A stretch of DNA of 64,000 nucleotides from Flavobacteriaceae bacterium UBA4166 (lineage in GTDB: Bacteria; Bacteroidota; Bacteroidia; Flavobacteriales; Flavobacteriaceae), in the NCBI GenBank assembly GCA_002379985.1, contig DFVG01000030.1, forward strand, positions 250,129 to 314,128, in the 5' to 3' direction. The notes below the pieces were generated by a model that saw only the letters and a list, made by a program, of their open reading frames with translations, was not told where the DNA came from and did not search any database. The translations under genes and the position numbers were made by a program. Positions 52,337-61,380 of this stretch are shown here, in pieces. Each line of letters starts with the position of its first letter. The stretch's first letter is position 1.

Positions 52337-53335
52337 ATGAGTAATATAACTGCAGCCATTACTGCTGTTGGTGGCTATGTGCCTGACTACGTGCTTACCA
52401 ATCAAATTTTGGAGACCATGGTGGATACCAATGACGAATGGATCACCACCCGTACAGGGATCAAGGAACGCCGTATTTTAAAGGATTCCAATAAAGGAAC
52501 TTCCTATTTAGCCATAGAAGCGGCCAAAGATCTATTGGAAAAAAGTAACACAGATCCGGTTGATATCGATATGGTGATTATGGCAACTGCCACCCCTGAT
52601 ATGCCCGTTGCATCTACCGGCGTTTACGTAGCTACCCAGATTGGAGCCGTAAACGCTTTTTCATTTGACCTTGTTGCTGCTTGTTCGAGCTTTCTGTATG
52701 GAATGTCCACGGCAGCACGCTACATTGAATCTGGAAAATATAAGAAAGTATTGCTTTTAGGAGCAGATAAAATGTCCTCCATTATTGACTATGAAGACAG
52801 AACCACTTGTATCATATTTGGCGACGGCGGAGGTGCGGTACTTTTTGAACCCTCGCAAGAAGGATATGGCGTGCAAGACGAGATTTTACGATCGGATGGA
52901 ATTGGACGACAAAGCTTGAAGATTGACGCAGGAGGCTCCTTAATGCCACCTTCCATAGAGACGGTTCAAAACAAACAACATTATGTTTTCCAAGACGGTA
53001 AAACGGTGTTCAAGTTTGCTGTATCCAATATGGCGGATGTCAGTGAAAAAATAATGATGCGAAATGGTTTGACTGGAGAAGATGTATCTTGGTTAGTACC
53101 CCATCAAGCCAACAGAAGAATTATCGATGCTACGGCCAAGCGCATGAACTTGCCTGATGAGAAAGTCATGATGAACATTCATAAATACGGCAATACCACC
53201 TCTGCAACCTTACCCCTGTGCTTAGTAGATTATGAACATCAACTAAAAAAAGGAGATAATCTAGTATTCGCCTCTTTTGGAGGAGGGTTTACTTGGGGTG
53301 CAGTGTATGTCACTTGGGCGTATGACCCATCATAA
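52337..53335 (+). CDS. fabH: Beta-ketoacyl-ACP synthase III
   Basis: 332 residues with the KAS III triad: Cys in LVAACSSFLYG, His in VPHQANRRI and Asn in KYGNTTSAT. Condenses acetyl-CoA with malonyl-ACP to start fatty-acid elongation. In series with accB (18-bp gap) and accC. No clear -7 box upstream beyond near matches. Confidence 0.97.
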   Translation: MSNITAAITAVGGYVPDYVLTNQILETMVDTNDEWITTRTGIKERRILKDSNKGTSYLAIEAAKDLLEKSNTDPVDIDMVIMATATPDMPVASTGVYVATQIGAVNAFSFDLVAACSSFLYGMSTAARYIESGKYKKVLLLGADKMSSIIDYEDRTTCIIFGDGGGAVLFEPSQEGYGVQDEILRSDGIGRQSLKIDAGGSLMPPSIETVQNKQHYVFQDGKTVFKFAVSNMADVSEKIMMRNGLTGEDVSWLVPHQANRRIIDATAKRMNLPDEKVMMNIHKYGNTTSATLPLCLVDYEHQLKKGDNLVFASFGGGFTWGAVYVTWAYDPS

Positions 53336-53353
53336 AAACTAAACCAAAAACAC

Positions 53354-53854
53354 ATGGAATTAAAAGAAATTCAAAATTTAATTAAGTTCGTGGCAAAGTC
53401 TGGCGCCAGCGAAGTAAAGCTGGAGATGGATGATGTAAAAATTACCATACGCACAGAAAGTAAAGATGCTAAGGGCAAGGCAGAAACAACCTACATTCAA
53501 CAAGTGCCCGCTATGCAGGTGCCACAACAAGCAGCACCACAAGCCACGACACCTGCGGCAACAACGGCTTCAGAAGAAACCGCTTCAAAACCGGCAGCAG
53601 ATGACGATTCAAAATACATTACTGTTAAGTCGCCAATTATCGGAACATTCTATCGGAAGCCATCACCAGACAAACCCGCCTTTAAAGAGGTAGGGGATTC
53701 AGTAGCAACGGGTGATGTTCTTTGTGTGATTGAGGCCATGAAGCTTTTTAATGAAATTGAAAGCGAAGTTTCCGGAAAAATCGTGAAAGTATTGGTAGAT
53801 GACGCCTCTCCAGTAGAGTTCGACCAACCGTTGTTCTTGATCGATCCATCATAA
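53354..53854 (+). CDS. accB: Acetyl-CoA carboxylase biotin carboxyl carrier protein
   Basis: 166 residues: N-terminal helix, Ala/Pro/Gln linker (about 55-85), and biotinyl domain with the lysine motif EAMKLFNEIES (about residue 130). Carries biotin between AccC and the carboxyltransferase in malonyl-CoA synthesis. Confidence 0.97.
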   Translation: MELKEIQNLIKFVAKSGASEVKLEMDDVKITIRTESKDAKGKAETTYIQQVPAMQVPQQAAPQATTPAATTASEETASKPAADDDSKYITVKSPIIGTFYRKPSPDKPAFKEVGDSVATGDVLCVIEAMKLFNEIESEVSGKIVKVLVDDASPVEFDQPLFLIDPS

Positions 53855-53865
53855 CAGTTTTGATA

Positions 53866-53914
53866 CCGAAAAGCATTTCGGTCCACCCGAATGGAATGTT
53901 TGTAATGCATTCGG
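53866..53914 (+). other. Two hairpins in the accB-accC gap
   Basis: CCGAAA (53866-53871) / TTTCGG (53876-53881) with loop AGCA, then CCGAATG (53887-53893) / CATTCGG (53908-53914). No T-run follows, so they are unlikely terminators; possible RNA processing or stability elements. Confidence 0.4.
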
Positions 53915-53934
53915 ACTCCTAAAAACGAATCTAT

Positions 53935-55290
53935 ATGTTTAAGAAAATACTTATAGCCAATAGGGGAGAGATCGCACTACGTGTGATTAGAACCTGTAAA
54001 GAAATGGGCATTAAAACGGTTGCCGTATATTCTAAGGCCGACGAGGAGAGCCTCCATGTTCGCTTTGCTGACGAAGCCGTTTGTATTGGTCCTGCCCCAA
54101 GTAGCGAGAGCTATTTGAAGATTTCGAATATTATTTCAGCGGCTGAAATTACCAATGCCGACGCCATTCACCCAGGATACGGTTTTCTTTCGGAAAACGC
54201 TCGGTTCTCCAAAATTTGTGAAGAGCACAACATTAAATTTATTGGTGCGAGTCCCGAAATGATCGAAAAGATGGGAGACAAGGCTACAGCCAAGGCAACA
54301 ATGAAAGAAGCCGGAGTTCCTTGCGTTCCGGGAAGTGATGGTGTGATCGAAGATTTTGAAACCTGTAAGAAGGTAGCAATAGAAACTGGTTACCCTGTGA
54401 TGCTAAAGGCAAGTGCCGGCGGCGGCGGAAAAGGAATGCGTGCCGTTTGGAATGAAGAAGATCTAGAAGAGGCGTGGGAATCTGCTCGCAAAGAAAGTAA
54501 AGCAGCTTTCGGAAATGACGATATGTACATGGAGAAACTTATCGAAGAGCCACGACATATTGAAATCCAAATTGTAGGGGATAGTACCGGAAAAGCGTGT
54601 CATTTGAGTGAACGCGATTGCTCTATTCAACGTCGTCATCAAAAGCTTACCGAGGAAACTCCTAGTCCGTTTATGACGAAAAAGCTTCGTGATGACATGG
54701 GGAAAGCGGCCGTTAAGGCGGCTGAATATATTCAGTATGAAGGTGCCGGAACCGTTGAATTCTTGGTCGATAAGCATCGAAATTTCTATTTCATGGAAAT
54801 GAATACGCGTATTCAGGTAGAGCACCCCATTACAGAACAAGTTATTGATTTTGATCTTATCCGCGAACAGATTTTAGTGGCGGCCGGTGTACCTATTTCA
54901 GGAAAGCACTACACGCCAAACCTACATTCTATCGAGTGTCGTATCAATGCTGAAGACCCTTATAACAACTTTAGGCCTTCACCGGGTCGAATTACGACTT
55001 TGCATGCGCCTGGAGGGCATGGGGTACGATTAGATACCCACGTGTATGCAGGATATATTATACCGCCAAACTACGATTCCATGATCGCAAAATTGATCAC
55101 AACGGCTCAGACCCGAGACGAAGCGATCAATAAAATGAAGCGTGCTTTAGATGAATTTGTCATTGAAGGAATAAAAACCACTATTCCTTTCCACAGACAA
55201 CTCATGGATCACCCTGATTATGTTAAAGGTAATTATACGACTGCCTTTATGAATGATTGGACAATGGACGAAGTGCCTGAAGAAGAATAG
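53935..55290 (+). CDS. accC: Acetyl-CoA carboxylase biotin carboxylase subunit
   Basis: 451 residues: ATP-grasp enzyme with KASAGGGGKGMRAVW and EMNTRIQVEHPITEQV, and metal-binding EFLVDKHRNFYFMEMN. It carboxylates the biotin of AccB. The carboxyltransferase genes are not in the window. Confidence 0.97.
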   Translation: MFKKILIANRGEIALRVIRTCKEMGIKTVAVYSKADEESLHVRFADEAVCIGPAPSSESYLKISNIISAAEITNADAIHPGYGFLSENARFSKICEEHNIKFIGASPEMIEKMGDKATAKATMKEAGVPCVPGSDGVIEDFETCKKVAIETGYPVMLKASAGGGGKGMRAVWNEEDLEEAWESARKESKAAFGNDDMYMEKLIEEPRHIEIQIVGDSTGKACHLSERDCSIQRRHQKLTEETPSPFMTKKLRDDMGKAAVKAAEYIQYEGAGTVEFLVDKHRNFYFMEMNTRIQVEHPITEQVIDFDLIREQILVAAGVPISGKHYTPNLHSIECRINAEDPYNNFRPSPGRITTLHAPGGHGVRLDTHVYAGYIIPPNYDSMIAKLITTAQTRDEAINKMKRALDEFVIEGIKTTIPFHRQLMDHPDYVKGNYTTAFMNDWTMDEVPEEE

Positions 55291-55365
55291 CATTTTGGTG
55301 CTACAACATAATAAAGCATTCATTGGGCCTTACCAGTTGAATGCTTTTTTATTTTTATTAAATAG

Positions 55366-56502
55366 ATGATGCCCTCACACTCATATTGGGAAAAAAATAC
55401 GTGGTTTGAAGGAATTGACCATGCCGTGATTGGTGGTGGGATTGTTGGCGTGAACTGTGCTTTGCAACTGAGAAAACGATTTCCGAAGGCGAAGATCGCA
55501 CTGTTTGAACGCGGTAGCTTACCCAATGGAGCGAGTACAAAGAATGCCGGATTTGCTTGTTTTGGGAGTGCTTCTGAAATTATTGCTGATCTCAAGACAC
55601 ATACTGAAGAAGAAGTGGTTGGCCTAATACGACAGCGTTGGGAAGGCCTGCAGTTTCTTCGGAAGCAAGTTGGAGATGAAATATTGCAATTTCAGCAACT
55701 GGGAGGCTACGAGATTTTTTTGGAAAATGATCAACGCTTGTGGGAAGAATGTGTTGAAAAGCTTGAATTGGTGAATCGGTTGGCTAAAAACGCCATTTCT
55801 ACCAAAAATGATGTGTTTTTAGTTAAAAATGATTCATTTTCTTTCAAAAACACACATAAACAACTCCTTTTTGATCCATTTGAAGGTCAATTACACCCTG
55901 GAGCAATGATGAATGCGCTCTATAAAAAAGCAGTAGAAAACAATATTTTTGTTCTTAATAATGCAGAAATAACCAAGATTTCGTCAAGAATGGGTCAAAA
56001 TCAATTGATTTTGGCGGATTTTGGTAGTATTCCCGTCCAAACGATCTCCATCGCAACAAATGGCTTCTCAAAACAGTTTATTTCCGAAGATATCAAACCG
56101 GCAAGAGCTCAAGTATTGATCACAAAACCTATCAAGAACTTACACGTAAAAGGAACCTTTCATTTAGATAGAGGATATTACTATTTTCGAAATGTAGGAG
56201 ACCGACTTCTATTTGGTGGAGGTCGTGAATTGGACTTTAATGCAGAAGAAACTACTGAAAACGGACTGACACCCTTGGTCCAAAATAAATTAGAAGAGTT
56301 GTTGCATACAACAATTCTACCGGAGACAACGTTTTCTATAGACCATCGCTGGAGTGGCATCATGGGGGTTGGGGCGCATAAAAAGCCTATTGTTAAAGAG
56401 GTAAAGCCACAAATTTATTGTGGCGTCCGCTTAGGCGGAATGGGAGTCGCCATAGGAAGTTCAGTGGGGGTACAGCTTGCGAACTTGGTCGAATCTAAAT
56501 GA
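55366..56502 (+). CDS. FAD-dependent oxidoreductase (DAO family)
   Basis: 378 residues with the FAD motif AVIGGGIVGVNCAL (about 20-34) and the C-terminal HRWSGIMGVGAHKKPIV stretch of D-amino-acid-oxidase-like enzymes. Substrate unknown. Overlaps the mtgA start by 4 bp, so they are co-translated. The ATG at 55369 is an alternative start. Confidence 0.9.
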   Translation: MMPSHSYWEKNTWFEGIDHAVIGGGIVGVNCALQLRKRFPKAKIALFERGSLPNGASTKNAGFACFGSASEIIADLKTHTEEEVVGLIRQRWEGLQFLRKQVGDEILQFQQLGGYEIFLENDQRLWEECVEKLELVNRLAKNAISTKNDVFLVKNDSFSFKNTHKQLLFDPFEGQLHPGAMMNALYKKAVENNIFVLNNAEITKISSRMGQNQLILADFGSIPVQTISIATNGFSKQFISEDIKPARAQVLITKPIKNLHVKGTFHLDRGYYYFRNVGDRLLFGGGRELDFNAEETTENGLTPLVQNKLEELLHTTILPETTFSIDHRWSGIMGVGAHKKPIVKEVKPQIYCGVRLGGMGVAIGSSVGVQLANLVESK

Positions 56503-57203
56503 TAAAACGTCTCTTTAAATTCGTATTCAAAACCATCTTTTGGTTTGTATTCCTTTCCGTTCTGTGGGTAATAGCGTACAAATTTTTCCCGGTACCCTAT
56601 ACACCATTGATGGCAATTCGAACTGTTTCCGAAACGAATTATCCTGAGCTCCAACATGATTGGGTGGCAATTGAAGATATGGCGCCTTCTGTACAGTTGG
56701 CTGTGGTCTGTTCAGAAGATCAGCAGTTCGCAAATCATAATGGGTTCGACTACGAAGCGATCAAAAAAGCATATCGGAAAAATAAAGAAGGAAAGCGGTT
56801 ACGAGGCGGCAGCACCATTTCACAACAAACGGCGAAGAATGTCTTCCTTTGGCCCGAGCGCAGTTGGTTGCGAAAAGGCTTGGAAGCCTATTTTACTTTT
56901 TTGATAGAGCAACTATGGAGTAAAGAACGTATTTTGGAAGTATATCTCAATAGTATTGAGATGGGCGAAGGTGTTTTTGGAATTGAAGCCGCCGCGCAGC
57001 ATTGGTTTCAGAAGCCGGCGAAAGAACTTACAATACAAGAGGCTTCCTTAATTGCTGCAATTCTTCCGAACCCTAGAAAATATGTAGCGAATCCACCCAG
57101 TAATTACATTCAAAATCGAAGTTATTGGATTCAACAGCAAATGCGGAATTACGGTACCTTTACACTAGAAAGGAAAGACGATGACACCGCCTCAAAGAAT
57201 TAA
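56499..57203 (+). CDS. mtgA: Monofunctional biosynthetic peptidoglycan transglycosylase
   Basis: 234 residues: N-terminal membrane anchor (about 10-30) and GT51 domain with SEDQQFANHNGFD, GGSTISQQTAKN, and EVYLNSIEMGEGVFGIEAA. Polymerises lipid II glycan without a transpeptidase domain. Confidence 0.95.
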   Translation: MIKRLFKFVFKTIFWFVFLSVLWVIAYKFFPVPYTPLMAIRTVSETNYPELQHDWVAIEDMAPSVQLAVVCSEDQQFANHNGFDYEAIKKAYRKNKEGKRLRGGSTISQQTAKNVFLWPERSWLRKGLEAYFTFLIEQLWSKERILEVYLNSIEMGEGVFGIEAAAQHWFQKPAKELTIQEASLIAAILPNPRKYVANPPSNYIQNRSYWIQQQMRNYGTFTLERKDDDTASKN

Positions 57204-57642
57204 ACCCCTTCTGTTGGAAGCCTGTGAAGCACATGTGCAATCTCGATGGGAGCATGTTCAAAAAAGAATTAATGCTATTATAGGATCCCTTTCGGAAGCA
57301 ACTAAAAGCAGTGCCGGCGATAAGCATGAAACGAGTCGTGCCATGTTGCAATTAGATCGAGAGCATCTAGGGAATCAGTTGAAAGAAATCGAAAAGATGC
57401 AATCGATGTTGCAGCGAATAGATGTGAATACTACAAGCACAAAAGCCAGACGAGGGAGTTTAGTAATAACAGAAAAGGCAAGTTATTTTATTAGTGTCTC
57501 TATAGGTGCCGTTACGATTGAAGGAGCAACGTATTTCTGTCTTTCTTCGAGCGCTCCAATGGGTCAAGCATTGCTTGGAAAAGCAGAAGGGCAAACGATT
57601 ACCTTCAATGGTGTTTCGCAACAGATCGTTCGCCTTTTATAG
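57181..57642 (+). CDS. GreA/GreB C-terminal-domain-like protein (often mislabelled 3-oxoacyl-ACP synthase)
   Basis: 153 residues: helical N-terminus (ETKSS-like SEATKSSAGDKHETSRAM) and a FKBP-like GreA C-domain (GSLVITEKASYFISVS, SSAPMGQALLGKAEG). No KAS catalytic Cys/His/Asn exists, so the common database label does not fit. It may act on RNA polymerase. It overlaps mtgA by 23 bp. Confidence 0.85.
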   Translation: MTPPQRIKPLLLEACEAHVQSRWEHVQKRINAIIGSLSEATKSSAGDKHETSRAMLQLDREHLGNQLKEIEKMQSMLQRIDVNTTSTKARRGSLVITEKASYFISVSIGAVTIEGATYFCLSSSAPMGQALLGKAEGQTITFNGVSQQIVRLL

Positions 57643-58578
57643 CGATGCCTTGATGGTTAAGAAAACGGAGGGTGCTACTATTTCTTCAGGGTGGCTGAAA
57701 TACACGGGGACTTCACCGATCTTTCCTACTATTAGAAAATCCACCCCTCTAAAGTATTGTTGCGTTAGTTGAACCTTGTAGGGAGTTTCTATGGAGGTAA
57801 CCTCCCACTCGTGAGGAAGTAAGATTCGTTTTGAGGCTTGAGGGAATTGTTTCTTCGGAAGTACCGTTACTTCATCAAAAAAACCGGCTTGATACGTATT
57901 TGCAAGATTGTTATACAAAACCTGTGGCACCTCCAAGGCTTCTACGTTTCCATTACGGAGCATTAAAATCCTATCTGAAAAGGCAAGGGCTTCTTGTGCA
58001 TCATGTGTGGCGGTAATACAACTAATGCCTTCTTCCTTTAAATAAGCATACAGCTGTCTTCTCAGCCTGTTTTTTCGGAAGGTGTCAATATGACTAAAAG
58101 GCTCATCTAACAACAATAATTCAGGCGTTTTTGCTAAGGCTCTCGCCAAGGCAACGCGCTGCTTTTGTCCGCCACTTAGCGATTTGACCAAAACATTTCG
58201 GTACTCGGTAAGCCCCACAATCGTTAAGAGCTCTTCAACCCTATTTTCTTCCTTCTGAAAAGATGGTCCGCTTAAATAATCGGTTACATTCTCTTCTACG
58301 GTAGTGAACGGCATCACATTAAGATCTTGAGCAACAAGTTTCATAAAAGGTTCTCCCGGAATCAATTGTTGGGAGGGCCCTAACAGTTTGTTCCCCTTCC
58401 AATGTATGGCTCCATTTTCCAACGGAAGCAATCCATAAATAAGATGTAATAAGGTAGATTTTCCACAACCACTTTCTCCTAAAATTGAAAGGTGTTCTCC
58501 GGGCGTCAGCGAAAATGCTACCTTTTGCAGAACCGTTTTTGCTCCGTATGAAAATTGATCGATAGCTACTTTCAGCAT
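57637..58578 (-). CDS. ABC transporter ATP-binding protein
   Basis: 313 residues: Walker A GESGCGKST, signature LSGGQKQRVALARAL, Walker B LLLLDEPFSHID, and a C-terminal extra domain (about 225-313). Looks like an importer-type (CysA/PotA-like) ATPase. No permease or binding protein gene is adjacent. Convergent with the GreA-like gene, 6-bp overlap. Confidence 0.93.
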   Translation of the reverse strand: MLKVAIDQFSYGAKTVLQKVAFSLTPGEHLSILGESGCGKSTLLHLIYGLLPLENGAIHWKGNKLLGPSQQLIPGEPFMKLVAQDLNVMPFTTVEENVTDYLSGPSFQKEENRVEELLTIVGLTEYRNVLVKSLSGGQKQRVALARALAKTPELLLLDEPFSHIDTFRKNRLRRQLYAYLKEEGISCITATHDAQEALAFSDRILMLRNGNVEALEVPQVLYNNLANTYQAGFFDEVTVLPKKQFPQASKRILLPHEWEVTSIETPYKVQLTQQYFRGVDFLIVGKIGEVPVYFSHPEEIVAPSVFLTIKASL

Positions 58579-58595
58579 AGGATTTGTATAGATTG

Positions 58596-58629
58596 CAAAA
58601 GGGCGGCTCTAGTCATAGAAGCACGCCCT
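58596..58629 (-). terminator. Probable terminator of the prolyl oligopeptidase gene
   Basis: On the minus strand AGGGCG (58629-58624) pairs with CGCCCT (58605-58600), followed by TTTT; a 6-bp core with a longer imperfect stem. Confidence 0.45.
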
Positions 58630-58653
58630 GATTGTTTTATTACAAAGAAGTTT

Positions 58654-60816
58654 TTATTCTTTCAAGTTCTCGTTGACCTTTTCCGGAAGTACTTCATAGC
58701 CCATGTTATATAGCGTAAATCCAAAAATGTCTGCATATTGCTCAATAGTTTTACTCACCGGAGTTCCTGCACCATGGCCCGCATCTGTTTCAATACGAAT
58801 CACCACCGGATTAGAGCCTTGATGTTTCTCTTGAAGTTCCGCTGCAAATTTGAAACTATGCGCCGGCACAACACGATCGTCATGGTCGCCCGTAGTGATT
58901 AAAGTGGCAGGATAGGAAACGCCTTCTTTAACATTATGAACGGGCGAATATCCTTTTAAATACTCAAACATTTCTTGGCTTTCTTCGGAAGTGCCATAAT
59001 CATACGCCCACCCAGCTCCGGCAGTGAAGGTATGGTAACGCAACATGTCTAGTACGCCAACAGCCGGCAGAGCTACCTTCATCAAGTCAGGGCGCTGCGT
59101 CATAGTGGCGCCCACGAGGAGTCCGCCGTTAGACCCTCCTCGAATCGCGAGATAATCACTGGAAGTATATTGTTCGTCAATAAGGTATTCCGCGGCAGCG
59201 ATAAAATCATCAAACACGTTTTGCTTGTTCATTTTGGTGCCTGCCTTATGCCATTCTTTTCCATATTCCCCGCCTCCTCTAAGGTTTGCAACCGCGTAGA
59301 TTCCTCCTTGTTCCATCCAGACGGCGTTGGTAATGCTAAACGAGGGTGTAAGGCTAATATTGAATCCTCCGTATCCGTAAAGTATCGTAGGATTTTTTCC
59401 ATCCTTTTTAATTCCCTTTTTGTGCGTAATAATCATCGGGATCTTGGTGCCATCTTTGGAGGTGTAAAACACTTGTTCACTCACATAGTCGTCAGTATTA
59501 AAATCGATCTCTGGAGAGCGGTACAATTGTGATGTTCCCGACTCGATATCGTATTTGTAAATGCTGGAAGGAGTCACATAGTTGGTAAAGGAATAATACA
59601 GTTCTTTTTCATCTTTTTTGCTTCCGAAGCCATTAGCATTTCCAATACCGGGCAGCGATATTTCACGAACAAGTTTTCCGTCATAATCATATTGTAATAC
59701 CTGCGAAACCGCATCTACCATATATTCAGTGAAGAAATATCCACCTCCGGTAGAAGCACTCAACACATGCTCTGTCTCCGGAATGAAATCCTTCCAATGC
59801 TGCGGAGTGGGTTGGTTTATGGTGGCTGTTACGATCTTACGATTAGGCGCATTTAGATTGGTAACGAAAAACAAAGTATCTCCATCACTGTCGATAAGAT
59901 AAGTGTCGCTATCGGTATGATCCAACACTGTAATTAACTTACTGTTCGGGTTTTGTAGGTCTTTTAAAAACAGTTTATTTCCTGAAGTAGAAACACTTGC
60001 GGTGATCTGCAACCATCGGTTGTTTTCTGAAACGCTTCCGCTCACATAGCGATGCTTTTCTGCATTGGTGCCTCCAAAGATCAGTTTGTCTTCACTTTGT
60101 AGTGTTCCTAATTTGTGGTAGAAAAGTTTGTGCTGGTCTGTTTTAGCGGAAAGCTCGCTTCCTTCGGGCTTATCGTAACTAGAATAGTAAAAGCCATCGT
60201 TCTCTTTCCACGAAAGATTACTGAATTTGATATCTACCAAAGTGTCTTCAACAATTTCTTTTGATGCTGCATCCATGATCAACACCTTTCGCCAATCGCT
60301 TCCTCCTTCAGAAATACTGTAAGCGGCCATCTGGCCATCCTCCGAAAAGCTGAGTCCGCCCAACGAAATGGTTCCATCATCTTTAAACGTATTCGGATCT
60401 AGAAAAACTTCAGCAGTTTCCGGATCTTCTCCGGTTTTATAACGATAGATAACGTATTGATTTTGGAGTCCGTCATTCTTATAAAAATAGGTGTAATCTC
60501 CTTCTTTAAAAGGAGCACTTATTTTTTCGTAGTTCCACAGATCGGTAAGGCGTTGTTTCAATTCATCCCGAAAAGGAATATTCTCTAAATAGCCAAAGGT
60601 CACTTTATTCTGACGCTGCACCCAGTCGGCAGTTTCGTCACTTCGGTCGTCCTCCAACCAACGATAGGGGTCTTGTACTTCAGTACCGAAATACGTATCA
60701 ACGGTATCCACTTTTTTGGTTTCGGGGTAGGTCAACACAGCCGTTTCTTTTTTGGGTTCTTGATTACAGGAAAACATAGCGAAGAGAGCCATTCCTGCCA
60801 ATGATAAATGCTTCAT
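58654..60816 (-). CDS. Prolyl oligopeptidase family serine peptidase, lipoprotein
   Basis: 720 residues with a lipoprotein signal (AMFSC, Cys 17), a beta-propeller N-terminal part, and an alpha/beta-hydrolase C-domain with Ser in RGGSNGGLL, Asp in GDHDDRVVP and His in DAGHGAGT. Cleaves short peptides after proline. Monocistronic. Confidence 0.94.
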   Translation of the reverse strand: MKHLSLAGMALFAMFSCNQEPKKETAVLTYPETKKVDTVDTYFGTEVQDPYRWLEDDRSDETADWVQRQNKVTFGYLENIPFRDELKQRLTDLWNYEKISAPFKEGDYTYFYKNDGLQNQYVIYRYKTGEDPETAEVFLDPNTFKDDGTISLGGLSFSEDGQMAAYSISEGGSDWRKVLIMDAASKEIVEDTLVDIKFSNLSWKENDGFYYSSYDKPEGSELSAKTDQHKLFYHKLGTLQSEDKLIFGGTNAEKHRYVSGSVSENNRWLQITASVSTSGNKLFLKDLQNPNSKLITVLDHTDSDTYLIDSDGDTLFFVTNLNAPNRKIVTATINQPTPQHWKDFIPETEHVLSASTGGGYFFTEYMVDAVSQVLQYDYDGKLVREISLPGIGNANGFGSKKDEKELYYSFTNYVTPSSIYKYDIESGTSQLYRSPEIDFNTDDYVSEQVFYTSKDGTKIPMIITHKKGIKKDGKNPTILYGYGGFNISLTPSFSITNAVWMEQGGIYAVANLRGGGEYGKEWHKAGTKMNKQNVFDDFIAAAEYLIDEQYTSSDYLAIRGGSNGGLLVGATMTQRPDLMKVALPAVGVLDMLRYHTFTAGAGWAYDYGTSEESQEMFEYLKGYSPVHNVKEGVSYPATLITTGDHDDRVVPAHSFKFAAELQEKHQGSNPVVIRIETDAGHGAGTPVSKTIEQYADIFGFTLYNMGYEVLPEKVNENLKE

Positions 60817-60869
60817 AGGAAAAGGTCTTTAAGGCTATAAAGGTACGAATTCCGAAGGCATAAAACAGG

Positions 60870-61247
60870 TCAATACTGAAAAAGAGGCCGATAGGCTTTC
60901 CAGTATTTATAAATCAAGAGCACATTGAGCGAAACCACTACAAGAGCTCCCCAAATATCTGAAAGGTCTAAGAATACATGGAATAACAAAATATTCAAAG
61001 AAATTGGGGCTAGGAGTAGTAGGGCAAACGCCACCCACTTATTTGCTAGCAATAGGATGCCAATGAAAATTTCAAAAAGGGCAATCAGATATAAAACATA
61101 TCCTGTGGCGTCCAGAGAACTGATGAAATTGGCAGCTTCGTCGGGAAATTCTGGTGTTGGAAGAAAGCCGACAAATTTATTAATTCCGAAAACAAGTAAA
61201 AAGACGCCCAAGAGCCAACGGAGAATTTTGGTGAAGGAAGCAGTCAT
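60870..61247 (-). CDS. DoxX-like membrane protein
   Basis: 125 residues with four membrane helices and the opening FTKILRWLLGVFLLVFGINKF typical of DoxX/MauE-like proteins. Role unknown; relatives link with redox or thiol metabolism. Confidence 0.85.
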   Translation of the reverse strand: MTASFTKILRWLLGVFLLVFGINKFVGFLPTPEFPDEAANFISSLDATGYVLYLIALFEIFIGILLLANKWVAFALLLLAPISLNILLFHVFLDLSDIWGALVVVSLNVLLIYKYWKAYRPLFQY

Positions 61248-61324
61248 AATGGGTTGGGTTAGTGGTTTGTTGTATTAAGATACGTAAAAAGTTGGTAACG
61301 AGGCCATCAACCTGCAATTGCCCA

Positions 61325-61358
61325 TAAAAAAAGGTCTTTTTCATTTGAAAAAGACCTT
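61325..61358 (-). terminator. Intrinsic terminator of the CRTAC1-cytochrome operon
   Basis: AAGGTCTTTTTCA (61331-61343) / TGAAAAAGACCTT (61346-61358), a perfect 13-bp stem with a 2-nt loop and a T-run on the minus strand after it. Confidence 0.88.
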
Positions 61359-61380
61359 CTATATAAAACCTTTAGTGTGC

